The notes: generated by a model from the letters alone, not told the origin. A stretch of DNA of 64,000 nt from Clostridiales bacterium (GCA_004554585.1 SFLH01000006.1:124001-188000), one strand, 5' to 3'; shown: positions 36,342 to 44,908, counted from the first letter of the stretch. Numbers and translations: made by a program.

Positions 36342-37544
36342 ATGATTCAGTTATCCCAGCGTATGGTGGACCTGGGCACCGCCCGGTCGGAGATTCGGGA
36401 GGCCTTTGCCTTTGCCCAGGCCCGGGCGGCGGAAGTGGGTCCGGAGAACGTGGACGATTTCTCCATCGGCAACCCCAGCGTGCCCGCCCCGGAGACGGTG
36501 GCCCAGGCGGTCCACGACCTGGTGGACAGCGTGGACCCCATCCAGCTCCACGGCTACACCCCCGCCCAGGGGGACGGGAGCGTGCGGCAGGCCCTGGCCG
36601 ACGACCTCAACCGCCGCTATGGCACGGCCTATGGTCCCGATGACTTCTACCTCACCGCCGGGGCGGCGGGGGCCCTGTGCTGCGTGCTCTCGGCCCTGGG
36701 CTGCCCGGGGGATGTGTTCCTCACCTTCGCCCCCTACTTCCCGGAATATAAGGTATTTGTGGAGAGCGCCGGGGGGACCCTCACGGCGGTGCCGGCGGAC
36801 CTTGAGGATTTTCAGATCGACTTTGCCGCCTTTGAAGCGGCCCTCTCCCCCCAGGTCAAGGGGGTCATCATCAACAGCCCCAACAACCCCACGGGGGTGG
36901 TCTACTCCGAGGCCACCATCCGGCGGCTGGGCCAGACCCTGGCGGAGAAATCCAAGGAGTACGGCCACCCCATCTGGCTGATCTCCGACGAGCCTTACCG
37001 GGAGATCGTCTACCAGGAGGCCCCCCTGCCCTGGGTGCCCAATTATTATGCCAACACCCTGGTGTGCTATTCCTACAGCAAGTCCCTCTCCCTGCCCGGC
37101 CAGCGCATCGGCTATGTGCTGGTGCCCCCCCAGGCCCAGGAGGCGGGGCTGGTGTACGCGGCGGTGTGCGGGGCCGGCCGGGCCCTGGGCTATGTGTGCG
37201 CCCCCAGCCTGTTCCAGCTGGTGGCCGCCCGGTGCGCCGGCCAGACGGCGGACATGGCGGTCTACCGGCGCAACCGGGACCTGCTGCTGGACGCCCTGCG
37301 CCAGATGGGCTACACCTGCGCCCAGCCAGACGGGGCCTTCTACCTCTTCCCCCGCACCCCGGAGCCCGACGCGGGGGCCTTCTGCCAGCGGGCCCGGAAG
37401 TATGACCTGGTGCTGGTGCCCGGGGACAGCTTTGGCTGTCCGGGGCATGTGCGCATCTCCTACTGCGTGCCCACGGAGCAGATCCAGCGGGCGCTGCCTA
37501 AGTTCCAGGCCCTGGCCCGGGAGTATGGGCTGATTGGCGGCTGA
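36342..37544 (+). CDS. Class I/II PLP-dependent aminotransferase
   Basis: A 400-residue fold-type I aminotransferase of the aspartate-aminotransferase group. Typical features are IGNPSVPAP near residue 44, LHGYTPAQGDGSVRQALA, the NSPNNPTGVVY motif near residue 185 (PLP-contacting asparagine), SDEPYRE, and the PLP lysine in SYSKSLSLPGQRIGY near residue 245. Start ATG at 36342 with GGAAGGAAGGA upstream; the longer frame upstream crosses the CIRCE and promoter. The preferred amino acid cannot be read from sequence. Confidence 0.9.
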   Translation: MIQLSQRMVDLGTARSEIREAFAFAQARAAEVGPENVDDFSIGNPSVPAPETVAQAVHDLVDSVDPIQLHGYTPAQGDGSVRQALADDLNRRYGTAYGPDDFYLTAGAAGALCCVLSALGCPGDVFLTFAPYFPEYKVFVESAGGTLTAVPADLEDFQIDFAAFEAALSPQVKGVIINSPNNPTGVVYSEATIRRLGQTLAEKSKEYGHPIWLISDEPYREIVYQEAPLPWVPNYYANTLVCYSYSKSLSLPGQRIGYVLVPPQAQEAGLVYAAVCGAGRALGYVCAPSLFQLVAARCAGQTADMAVYRRNRDLLLDALRQMGYTCAQPDGAFYLFPRTPEPDAGAFCQRARKYDLVLVPGDSFGCPGHVRISYCVPTEQIQRALPKFQALAREYGLIGG

Positions 37545-37606
37545 GCAGCTGCCTGGGCTGGGGGTTCCCCTGCGGTGGGGGGGCAGCCCGCCAGGTGGGC
37601 TGGAAA

Positions 37607-37756
37607 GGGAGGGTGACCGCACCCTCCGGGGGGCTGCTGCCCGCAGGGGGCCCGGCTTTCTCTGGAGAAAGCCGGGGGAAAGAGCACCATGGGGCGCTGC
37701 CCCCTGGACCCCCGCTTAGGAAAGGAGGTTCCTTTCCTAAGAACCTTTTCTCTGGT
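37607..37756 (+). repeat. Intergenic repeat AB, copy 2 (A part)
   Basis: Same chain of hairpins as at 18128: GAGGGT/ACCCTC, the CCGGCTTTCTCT/GGAGAAAGCCGG palindrome near 37652, and a 12-bp stem CTTAGGAAAGGA (37715-37726) with TCCTTTCCTAAG (37730-37741). The stem differs from the other copies on both arms together. Confidence 0.85.
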
Positions 37757-37791
37757 GGGAGGAGGCTGGCAGGCTGAGGCTCTTTTTGGGG

Positions 37792-37857
37792 TAACTGGCC
37801 TGCGGCCCACTCAGCGGAAGGCCCCAAGGCGAGCCGCCCACCACTTGGGCGGCTGGG
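37792..37857 (+). repeat. Intergenic repeat AB, copy 2 (B part)
   Basis: Matches the B part at 18309-18381, including the AGCCGCCCA/TGGGCGGCT stem, and again starts 35 bases after its A part. Confidence 0.82.
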
Positions 37858-37996
37858 GACGTGGTTCTTTTCCCTATAGGGGCACAGAAGTGCGTGGAAC
37901 CATAGAAATAAAAAGAAATCCACCGTCAGAAAAATGAAAAAAAGAGAGAACACCCATCCTCTCTGCAACGGCCTCCGCCCCCGAAGGGTACGCACT
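37858..37996. other. Spacer between two inverted AB elements
   Basis: About 140 AT-richer bases between copy 2 (plus) and copy 3 (minus). No ORF with a ribosome site was found. A GGTTC/GAACC pair lies near 37861-37900. Confidence 0.5.
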
Positions 37997-38069
37997 ATCG
38001 GTGCCAGCCGCCCAATCGGTGGGCGGCTCGCCTTAGGAGCCCGGCGCTGTGAGGGCCGCAGGCCAGTTA
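37997..38069 (-). repeat. Intergenic repeat AB, copy 3 (B part, inverted)
   Basis: Reverse complement of the B part, nearly identical to 18309-18381. Its A part starts 35 bases further right. Confidence 0.83.
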
Positions 38070-38104
38070 AAGACGACAGAACACCACCCCTTCCCGTTTC
38101 CACA

Positions 38105-38194
38105 ACCCAGAGAAGGGGAGCGTGAGGGGAGGAACCTCCTCCCCTCACCCCCGGGGTCCAGGGGCCGCAGCCCCTGGTGCTCTTTGTCCGGCTT
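38105..38194 (-). repeat. Intergenic repeat AB, copy 3 (A part, inverted)
   Basis: Identical over 90 bases to window positions 1-90. The 12-bp stem is 38122-38133 with 38137-38148. This copy ends inside the CCGGCTTT palindrome, so the outer A hairpins are missing. It lies about 20-30 bases before the response-regulator promoter region. Confidence 0.85.
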
Positions 38195-38212
38195 CGGGAG
38201 GGCTTTTCTCAC

Positions 38213-38271
38213 CTTAAGAAAAACTTAATCTTCCCTCTCATTGTTTCTTAATCGAAAGATCCGGTAAGATA
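38213..38271 (+). promoter_or_regulatory. Promoter and direct repeats upstream of the two-component system
   Basis: TTGTTT (38242-38247), an 18-base spacer and TAAGAT (38266-38271). CTTAA repeats start at 38213, 38225 and 38248, that is 12 and 23 bases apart (about one and two helix turns), the pattern expected for an OmpR/PhoB-type regulator. Autoregulation is possible. Confidence 0.5.
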
Positions 38272-38293
38272 AACCCAGGAGGAGGCGACGGAT

Positions 38294-38995
38294 ATGGATA
38301 CGTATAAAATCTTAGTCTGCGACGACGAAAAGGACATCGTCTCGGCGCTGAGCATTTACCTGACCACCGGCGGCTACCAGGTCTACCCCGCCTACGACGG
38401 CATCGAGGCGCTGAACATCCTGGAGCGGGAGGACATCCACCTGGTCCTGCTGGACATCATGATGCCCAAGCTGGACGGGATCTCCACCCTGGAAAAGATC
38501 CGGGAGCGCTCCAACGTGCCGGTGATCTTCCTGACCGCCAAGAGTGAGGACGTGGACAAGATCCAGGGCCTGAACCTGGGGGCCGACGACTACGTGACCA
38601 AGCCCTTCAACCCCGTGGAGGTCCTGGCCCGGGTCAAGTCCCAGCTGCGCCGGTACCTCCAGCTGGGGGGCGGCACGGTGAAGCCCACCGCCCTGCGCCT
38701 GGGGGGCATCGCCTTGGACGACCGCACCAAGGAGGTCACCCTGGACGGGGAACTGGTATCCCTCACGCCCCGGGAGTATGAGATCCTCCGGCTGCTCATG
38801 GAGAACCCCGGCACGGTCTTCTCCCCCAAGCGCATCTACCGGGCGGTGTGGGGGGAGGAGCCCTATGGGGTGGAAAACGCCGTGGCCGTCCACATCCGTC
38901 ACCTCCGGGAAAAACTGGAGATCAACCCCTCCGACCCCCGCTACATCAAAGTGGTCTGGGGCCAGGGGTACAAGATGGAAGGAGGCAAACCATGA
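38294..38995 (+). CDS. OmpR/PhoB-family response regulator
   Basis: A 233-residue two-component response regulator. The receiver domain has acidic residues D10 and D11, phospho-acceptor D54 (LVLLDIMMP) and K103 (YVTKPF). The C-terminal winged helix contains LTPREYEILRLLMENPG and VAVHIRHLREKLE, the OmpR-type recognition region. GGAGGAGG lies upstream of the ATG. Its stop overlaps the kinase start (ATGA), so the pair is translationally coupled. The regulon is unknown; CTTAA direct repeats upstream suggest self-control. Confidence 0.95.
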   Translation: MDTYKILVCDDEKDIVSALSIYLTTGGYQVYPAYDGIEALNILEREDIHLVLLDIMMPKLDGISTLEKIRERSNVPVIFLTAKSEDVDKIQGLNLGADDYVTKPFNPVEVLARVKSQLRRYLQLGGGTVKPTALRLGGIALDDRTKEVTLDGELVSLTPREYEILRLLMENPGTVFSPKRIYRAVWGEEPYGVENAVAVHIRHLREKLEINPSDPRYIKVVWGQGYKMEGGKP

Positions 38996-41085
38996 AGGGA
39001 ACCCGCGCTTCTATCCCCGGCAAGGTTCTGGCCTGGGTGCTGTGCCTGGCGGGACTGACCGCCGGGGTCGTCTGCGGCGGCCAGACCCTGTGGCTGGCAA
39101 ACCAGGGGGCCTATCAGACCCAGGGCAGCGCGATGCTGCTGGAACAGGGGGAGGAGGAACTGTCCCAAAGTTATCTGGAGCAGGCCATTGTCGCCTACCA
39201 GGCCTACCTCGCTGAAGGGATATCCATGGAGCAGAGCATGGACCTGGACCGAAACAACGCCTTCTACACCGTGAAGGACCCCCAGGGCAACGCCATCCTG
39301 GCCAGCGACGAGCTGGGGGACTACCGGGAAAAGGCCACCTGGACTGGCACCATCCAGGGCCCGCGCACGGAGGAGAGCGTCACCCGCTATTACGACAGCC
39401 CCACGGCCCGGGAACAGGGCCTGGAGGAGCTGGAAAAGACTTACGATGAATTTGTCTTAGAAGAGTTTACGGACCTGGCTCCCTATGACGAGATACCCAC
39501 TGAGGACGAGGCAGCAACCGAGAGTGGGACGGCCATCTCCGCCCAGGAACGCTATCTGCTGGAGGGCTATGGGGTGAACTACGGCCAGTCGGAGACCGTG
39601 GAGATCGCCGTCTACCTTCGCGCCAACCTCACCCCCGGCGGGGAGGTCTATACCAAGCTGACCTACCTGTCCCAGATGGGATACTACCGGGTGGAGCTGG
39701 CCGTGGCCGCTGTGGTGGGGCTGGCACTGGGGGTGCTGGGGCTGGCACTGCTCATCCGGGGGGCCGGCTATGGCCCCAAGACGCCGGAGGGCGGGGGGGT
39801 GCACCCCGTGGACCGGTATCTGCCAGTGGATTTGCTGGCCGTGCTGGCGGCGGTGATCCTGCTCTTTTGGAACGGCGGCATGGACCTGGGGGCCTATGCC
39901 ACCACCATGATCCCCCTGGAGGACACCCTGCTCACCTTGGTGTCCCTGGCCCTGCTGGCCGCCGGCCTGCTGTCCGCCCTGCGCCAGAAGCGGGCGGGGA
40001 CCTGGCGGGAAAACCTGCTCTGGCGGCGCATCGGCCAGCCGGTGAAACAGGCCGGCCGAAAGCTGTGGGCTCTGCTGGGCCGCACGGCAGCCCAGCTGCC
40101 CCTGTTCTGGCTGGCGGCCCTGGTCTTTGTGGTGCTGTGCTTCTTTGAGGGGCTGTGCATCCTGGCCATCCGCAGCGGCAACGGGGTGGGCCTGCTGTGG
40201 CTGCTGCTCAAGGCGGCCGAGGGGGTCGTGCTGATCTGGGTGGTGCTCGCCATGCGCCGCCTGCAGGAGGGGGCCAAGAACCTGGCTGCCGGCCAGCTGG
40301 CCTACCAGCTGCCCCTGGAAAAGCTCTGGGGACCCTTCCGGGCCCACGGGGAGGACCTGAACAACATCCGCCAGGGCATCCAGCACGCGGTGGAGGAGCA
40401 GATGAAGTCCGAGCGGATGAAGACCGAGCTCATCACCAACGTCTCCCACGACATCAAGACCCCCCTGACCTCCATCGTCAACTACGTGGATTTGCTGAAA
40501 AAGGAGCCCATGCCCAACGATCAGGCCAAGGAATACCTGGAGGTTCTGGACCGCCAGTCGGCCCGGCTGAAAAAGCTCACGGAGGACCTGGTGGAGGCCT
40601 CCAAGGCCTCCACGGGAAACCTCACCGTGGACCTGCAGCCCACGGACGTGAACGTCCTGCTCACCCAGACCGCCGGGGAATACCAGGAGAAGCTGGCCGC
40701 CCGGGACCTGTCCCTGGTCCTCACTCCCGCCCCGGAGGCCCCCAAGATCTCCGCCGACGGCCGGCTGCTGTGGCGGGTGTTTGAGAACCTGTTCAGCAAC
40801 ATCCAGAAGTACGCCCTGGCGGGCACCCGGGTCTACCTCACCTGCCAGGCCGACGAGAACGAGGTGACCATCACCTTCCGCAACATCTCGGCCACCCCTC
40901 TGAACATCTCCGCCGACGAACTCATGGAGCGCTTCGTCCGGGGGGACACCTCCCGGAACACCGAGGGCAGCGGCCTGGGGCTGTCCATCGCCCGCAGCCT
41001 CACCCAGCTCCAGCATGGGACTTTCTCCCTGACCATCGACGGGGACCTCTTCAAGGCCCAGCTGCGCTTCCCCCGCCTGTCGTAA
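38992..41085 (+). CDS. Membrane sensor histidine kinase
   Basis: A 697-residue kinase partnered with the response regulator it overlaps. It has an N-terminal membrane helix (about 9-32), a roughly 190-residue extracytoplasmic sensor, then about five more membrane helices (about 227-415), a layout richer in membrane segments than a standard two-helix kinase. The transmitter has the H box SHDIKTPLTS (H486), an N box NLFSNIQKYAL near residue 598 and the G box GSGLGLSIA near 660. The signal is unknown. A terminator follows. Confidence 0.93.
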   Translation: MKGTRASIPGKVLAWVLCLAGLTAGVVCGGQTLWLANQGAYQTQGSAMLLEQGEEELSQSYLEQAIVAYQAYLAEGISMEQSMDLDRNNAFYTVKDPQGNAILASDELGDYREKATWTGTIQGPRTEESVTRYYDSPTAREQGLEELEKTYDEFVLEEFTDLAPYDEIPTEDEAATESGTAISAQERYLLEGYGVNYGQSETVEIAVYLRANLTPGGEVYTKLTYLSQMGYYRVELAVAAVVGLALGVLGLALLIRGAGYGPKTPEGGGVHPVDRYLPVDLLAVLAAVILLFWNGGMDLGAYATTMIPLEDTLLTLVSLALLAAGLLSALRQKRAGTWRENLLWRRIGQPVKQAGRKLWALLGRTAAQLPLFWLAALVFVVLCFFEGLCILAIRSGNGVGLLWLLLKAAEGVVLIWVVLAMRRLQEGAKNLAAGQLAYQLPLEKLWGPFRAHGEDLNNIRQGIQHAVEEQMKSERMKTELITNVSHDIKTPLTSIVNYVDLLKKEPMPNDQAKEYLEVLDRQSARLKKLTEDLVEASKASTGNLTVDLQPTDVNVLLTQTAGEYQEKLAARDLSLVLTPAPEAPKISADGRLLWRVFENLFSNIQKYALAGTRVYLTCQADENEVTITFRNISATPLNISADELMERFVRGDTSRNTEGSGLGLSIARSLTQLQHGTFSLTIDGDLFKAQLRFPRLS

Positions 41086-41100
41086 CCGAATGGAACCAAG

Positions 41101-41135
41101 CCCCTCCCCCCGGCCGTGGCCGGGGGGAGGGGTCT
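41101..41135 (+). terminator. Terminator of the two-component operon
   Basis: CCCCTCCCCCCGGCC pairs perfectly with GGCCGGGGGGAGGGG (15 bp, 2-base loop), then a T/C-rich stretch. Confidence 0.85.
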
Positions 41136-41171
41136 CTCGTTCCCGGCGGGGGGATTTTCCCATTCCTCCCC

Positions 41172-41200
41172 TTGACTGGGGGGGAAAGGCAGGCTATACT
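41172..41200 (+). promoter_or_regulatory. Promoter of spoIID
   Basis: TTGACT (41172-41177), a 17-base spacer and TATACT (41195-41200). This looks like sigma-A rather than a clear sporulation-sigma site. Confidence 0.75.
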
Positions 41201-41299
41201 GACCATATTCCCTCCCAACTGCCGGTCCCGCCGGCTTCTTTTTTTATCGGGAGGCCCCAGCGGGGCAGGCCCTGTCCCGGGAAAGGAGAATACCCAACC

Positions 41300-42280
41300 A
41301 TGAAAAAGATCATCGGGGTGGCCCTGGTCCTGGTGGTGGTTCTGTTCGCCCTGCCCTTCCTCATGGAGCGGCTGGACGGCGAGGACCAGGCCGCCACCCC
41401 CCAAGAAGAACTCACCCTGGCCAACAGCGGCTACACCCTGCGGGTGCAGGGCAGCGACGGCCAGATCACCGAGATGGACCTGAACGAATACCTCTGGGGG
41501 GTGGTGGCCGCCGAGATGCCCGCCTCCTTTGAGCAGGAGGCCCTGAAGGCCCAGGCGGTGGCCGCCCGGACCTATGCCCTGAACAAGGGCCCCACCCAAA
41601 ACCATCCCGACGCCGACCTGTGCACCGACTACGCCTGCTGCCAGGCCTGGATTGCCCGGGCCGACGCCATGAGCAACTGGGGGGACAACGCCGTGGCCTA
41701 TGCCAACAAGATCACCACCGCCGTGGCCGAGACCGGCAACCAGGTCATCCTCTACGACGGCCAGCTCATCGACGCCGTCTTCCACTCCTCCTCCGCCGAC
41801 GCCACCAAGGACGCCGTGGAGGTGTGGGGCAACAGCGTGCCCTACCTGCAGAGCGTGTCCTCTCCCGAGGGGGAGGGGGTGCCCAACTACCAGAGCCAGG
41901 TGACCCTCACCCCCCAGCAGTTCCAGGAGGCCTTCCTGGCCGCCCAGCCTGAGGCGGTCTTTGGGGACGATCCCGCTGCCTGGGTGGGGCAGACGGCACA
42001 GAACGAGGCCGGCAGTGTCCAGAGCGTCACCATCGGGGGCGTGACGGTCACCGGCGCCCAGGCCCGGCAAATCTTCTCCCTGCGCTCGGCCACCTTCACC
42101 CTGACCTACGACGGGGCTAATTTCGTCTTTGACGTGACCGGCTTTGGCCACGGGGTGGGCATGAGCCAGTACGGCGCCGACGCCATGGCCGCCGAGGGGA
42201 AGGATTATGTGGAGATCCTCCAGCACTACTACACCGGCGTGACGGTGGAAGAGTGCCCGGCGGACCTGCTGCCCCAGTGA
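41300..42280 (+). CDS. spoIID: Stage II sporulation protein D (peptidoglycan hydrolase)
   Basis: A membrane-anchored lytic transglycosylase which, with SpoIIM and SpoIIP, thins septal peptidoglycan for engulfment. The 326-residue protein has an N-terminal anchor (MKKIIGVALVLVVVLFAL) and the SpoIID domain with EYLWGVVAAEMPASF (catalytic glutamate in AAEMP, near residue 74), ALKAQAVAARTYAL, and FGHGVGMSQYGA near residue 292. AAAGGAG lies about 10 bases before the ATG at 41300. Only spoIID is present here. Its presence indicates endospore formation in the lineage. Confidence 0.94.
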   Translation: MKKIIGVALVLVVVLFALPFLMERLDGEDQAATPQEELTLANSGYTLRVQGSDGQITEMDLNEYLWGVVAAEMPASFEQEALKAQAVAARTYALNKGPTQNHPDADLCTDYACCQAWIARADAMSNWGDNAVAYANKITTAVAETGNQVILYDGQLIDAVFHSSSADATKDAVEVWGNSVPYLQSVSSPEGEGVPNYQSQVTLTPQQFQEAFLAAQPEAVFGDDPAAWVGQTAQNEAGSVQSVTIGGVTVTGAQARQIFSLRSATFTLTYDGANFVFDVTGFGHGVGMSQYGADAMAAEGKDYVEILQHYYTGVTVEECPADLLPQ

Positions 42281-42289
42281 GGTGCGCCC

Positions 42290-42985
42290 ATGATTCGTGT
42301 ACTTCTCTGGGACCTGGACAACACCCTGCTGGACTTCCCCGCCGCCGAGCGGGCCGCCCTGCAAAAGACCTTTGCCGACTTCTCCCTGGGCCCCTGCCCT
42401 GACGACCAGGTGGCCCGGTTCTCCGCCCTGAATATTTCCTGGTGGCACCGGCTGGAGCGGGGGGAGGTCACCAAGGCTCACCTGCTCACCGGCCGCTTCG
42501 CGGCCTTCTTCCAAGCGGAGGGCATCCCCTGCACCGACTATACCGCCTTCAACGCCGCCTACCAGGACCACCTGGGGGACACCATCGTCTTTCTGGACCA
42601 CAGCGACCGCCTGATCCGGGACCTAAAGGGCCGGGTGAAGCAGTACGCCGTCACCAACGGCACCCGCCGGGCCCAGGAGCGCAAGCTGGCCAAGTCGGGT
42701 TTGGGGGAGCTGCTGGACGGGGTGTTCATCTCCGAGGACGTGGGGGCAGAGAAGCCCAGCCTGGATTTCTTCCAGCCGGTGCTGGCGGCCATCGGCCCCT
42801 ATGACAAGGAGGAGATCCTCCTCATCGGCGACTCCCTCACCAGCGACATGGAAGGCGGCCGCCGGGCAGGCATCCCCTGCTGCTGGTACAACCCCACCGG
42901 CCAGCCCATCCCCGCCGGAATGCCCATCCGCTACGACATCCGCCACCTGGGCCAGGTGGCCGAGATCGTAACCGGCCAAGCATAA
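42290..42985 (+). CDS. YjjG-like HAD phosphatase (nucleotidase)
   Basis: A 231-residue HAD hydrolase closest in layout to the YjjG noncanonical-pyrimidine nucleotidase group. Motif I is WDLDNTLLDF (residues 7-16), the helical cap is about 20-90, motif II VTNGTRR, motif III the lysine in VGAEKPSLDFF, and motif IV IGDSLTSDMEGG. It begins 9 bases after spoIID and may be co-transcribed. Removal of damaged nucleotides is the usual family role; the substrate here is not shown. Confidence 0.88.
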   Translation: MIRVLLWDLDNTLLDFPAAERAALQKTFADFSLGPCPDDQVARFSALNISWWHRLERGEVTKAHLLTGRFAAFFQAEGIPCTDYTAFNAAYQDHLGDTIVFLDHSDRLIRDLKGRVKQYAVTNGTRRAQERKLAKSGLGELLDGVFISEDVGAEKPSLDFFQPVLAAIGPYDKEEILLIGDSLTSDMEGGRRAGIPCCWYNPTGQPIPAGMPIRYDIRHLGQVAEIVTGQA

Positions 42986-43000
42986 AAACCCCAAAAACAA

Positions 43001-43045
43001 ACCCAGCCAACCCTTCCGGCACCGGAAGGATTGGCTGGGTGTTTT
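43001..43045 (+). terminator. Terminator after the YjjG-like gene
   Basis: ACCCAGCCAA/TTGGCTGGGT with CCTTCCGG/CCGGAAGG inside, followed by GTTTTG. The minus-strand anti-sigma-like gene converges here. Confidence 0.85.
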
Positions 43046-43065
43046 GTTCTGGGGAGTTCGGGCCC

Positions 43066-43713
43066 TCATGTTCCCTGCCAGGTCCGCAGGGTGCCTGCCA
43101 GGGTGCCATCGCTGGATAGGCGGATGCAGTAGGTGTCGTTTCCCGGGTGGGCATAGGTGAGTTCCTCTTCTTCGCCGGGGGCCACCAGAACGGGGCCGGC
43201 CACCACCCGATAGCGGCCAAAGAGCCCTACCTGGGTCAGATTTACCCAGCAGTCCTCTTCCCCCTGGTTGCGGAAGGTGACGTGGAGCACCGGCCCGTTT
43301 TCAGCCACGCAGGCGAAGTGCTCGCTGGTGTAGAAGCTGCCTCCCTCGTCCGCCAGCTGGAGAGTGATCGTGGGGAAGCGCGCCTGCACCGTCTCCTGCC
43401 CCAGGCAGGCCGAGACCGCTGCCCGGGCCGTGGGGCTGATGGTGAGAACGGCGCCGGAGAGGGCCACGACCAGAACCACCAGCACCGCCGCCCCCAGGGG
43501 CCGGGCCCACCGGGGCCGCCGCCGGCCTGCCGTCCGCCGCCGCTGGAGGTCCCGCCAGCCTGCCTTCGGGTCCGGGGACCTGCCGCCGGTCTGCCGGTCC
43601 AGTTGGTCCAGCAGGGCGTGGAGGGCGGCCTGGTCGGGGACCTCTTGGTCCATCAGGGCATCCAGCTGCTGGAGCAGTTCCTCTTCTGGGGGGGAATCAG
43701 GTCTTTTTTTCAT
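43066..43713 (-). CDS. Membrane protein, likely anti-sigma factor
   Basis: A 215-residue protein starting MKKRPDSPPEEELLQQLDAL. The cytoplasmic N-terminus (about 1-75) is followed by a single membrane helix (AAVLVVLVVALSGAVLTI, about 78-95) and an extracytoplasmic domain of about 115 residues. It overlaps the upstream ECF sigma gene by 17 bases, the usual sigma/anti-sigma coupling. No zinc HHCC motif is seen, so it is not a classic ZAS anti-sigma; the role is inferred from layout and position. GGAAGGAGGG precedes the ATG at 43713. Confidence 0.7.
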   Translation of the reverse strand: MKKRPDSPPEEELLQQLDALMDQEVPDQAALHALLDQLDRQTGGRSPDPKAGWRDLQRRRTAGRRRPRWARPLGAAVLVVLVVALSGAVLTISPTARAAVSACLGQETVQARFPTITLQLADEGGSFYTSEHFACVAENGPVLHVTFRNQGEEDCWVNLTQVGLFGRYRVVAGPVLVAPGEEEELTYAHPGNDTYCIRLSSDGTLAGTLRTWQGT

Positions 43714-44215
43714 GGGAGAACCCTCCTTCCGGTAAGGTGAGATAATGCCGGCACCGCTGGCGGGCCCGGTAGAGCCAGGTGCCGCAGGTGGCCGGGGGGA
43801 CCCCCAGAAGCGCGCTGAGTTCCCGATAGGACAGGCCGTCCTCATAGGCCAGCTTCAGCAGAGCCCGGTCCCGGGGCGACAGCTGCCGGGGCAGCAGGTC
43901 GTCCAGGCTGGCCCCCCGGATCTCCTCGGGGGCGGCCAGCCAGGACAGGTCGACCTCCCCCGCCTCGTGCCGGGCACGGTGTGCCTGGCGGGCAAACTCC
44001 CGGTTCAGCTTGTGCCGCAGGGTGATCCACAGCCACCCGCCGGGATTGGGGTGGGCGCGGACCTGGCCGGCCTTGTCCAGAAGGGTGAGAAAGACCTCCT
44101 GGGTCAGGTCCCAGGCCAGCTCCGGGTCCTGCAGCCGGTATTTGGCCGCCCGGTACAGGTCGGGGGCATAGGTTTCATAGAGGGCGTGAACCCAATCTTC
44201 TGTGGTGGGGGACAA
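43697..44215 (-). CDS. ECF-type RNA polymerase sigma factor
   Basis: A 172-residue sigma-70-family protein. Region 2 spans about residues 10-75 (YRLQDPELAWDLTQEVFLTL, the core-binding and -10 region). Region 4 is near 110-160 with LSPRDRALLKLAYEDGLSYR and ELSALLGVPPATCGTWLYRA, a helix-turn-helix for -35 recognition. The start is TTG at 44215, 7 bases after GGAGG. Its 3' end overlaps the membrane partner gene by 17 bases. The signal and the promoters controlled are unknown. Confidence 0.9.
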   Translation of the reverse strand: MSPTTEDWVHALYETYAPDLYRAAKYRLQDPELAWDLTQEVFLTLLDKAGQVRAHPNPGGWLWITLRHKLNREFARQAHRARHEAGEVDLSWLAAPEEIRGASLDDLLPRQLSPRDRALLKLAYEDGLSYRELSALLGVPPATCGTWLYRARQRCRHYLTLPEGGFSHEKKT

Positions 44216-44308
44216 GAGACCACCTCCTTTGCTGTTTGGGTACCTGTTCTCCTTTTCTATCCCGCCAGAGGGGGGAATTCTTTCAAAAAAAACCGGAAAA
44301 AAGACAAA

Positions 44309-44346
44309 AAACCGGACCTGTCACCCCCGAGAGACAGGTCCGGTTT
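44309..44346 (-). terminator. Terminator after the flavodoxin gene
   Basis: AAACCGGACCTGTC pairs perfectly with GACAGGTCCGGTTT (14 bp, 10-base loop), with a T-rich run on the minus strand. Confidence 0.88.
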
Positions 44347-44360
44347 GCCCCAACGGGCTC

Positions 44361-44813
44361 TCACGCCTCCCGCAGCTGCCGGAGAAAGGCGGCTGCCCGG
44401 TCCAGGTCCCGGGCGTTGGGATGGCCCTTGGCGATGCCCCCCAGCTTGCCGAAGGGGCCGTAGGTGTCGTACCCCCGGCAGCGGAAGGTCCCCGCCCAGG
44501 GGATCCCCTTTTGGGCCAGGATTTTTTTCAGCCCCTTGGCGCCGTCCCCCAGGGGGGCGCCGCAGGTGTAAAGGAAAAAGACGGCCTGTCCCGGCCGGAA
44601 CACCGCCTGGTCCAGGGCCTGCCGCACCCGCTGGTGCATGGCCTGGAAGTAGATCCCCGAGGCAAAGCCCACCAGGTCGTAAGAACCCAGGTCGGGCAGG
44701 GGGTCGTGGAGCAGGTCCACCGCCGTCACCCCCTCTTGCCGGGCCAGATGCTCCGTCACCTTCCGGGTGTTGCCGTGGTGGACGGAGGCGTATAGGATCA
44801 CCGTCTGCTTCAT
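44361..44813 (-). CDS. Flavodoxin-like protein
   Basis: A 150-residue FMN-binding electron carrier. The phosphate loop is near the start as ASVHHGNTRKVTEHLA (residues 9-24; T/S-rich loop after strand 1), followed by DLVGFASGIYFQAMHQRV, the isoalloxazine-contacting region near residues 45-62, and FLYTCGAP near residue 80. AAAGGAG lies before the ATG at 44813. It is transcribed alone with its own terminator. The redox partner is unknown; the next locus is the iron-sulfur nifSU operon. Confidence 0.88.
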   Translation of the reverse strand: MKQTVILYASVHHGNTRKVTEHLARQEGVTAVDLLHDPLPDLGSYDLVGFASGIYFQAMHQRVRQALDQAVFRPGQAVFFLYTCGAPLGDGAKGLKKILAQKGIPWAGTFRCRGYDTYGPFGKLGGIAKGHPNARDLDRAAAFLRQLREA

Positions 44814-44908
44814 ACCATTCGTCTCCTTTTTCGCGGGTTCTCGTCCGGTCCAGTATACGCCAGGCAGCGGACCTTGTCCACCGGGGCGAAAAAGAGTTCT
44901 TTTTCCTA

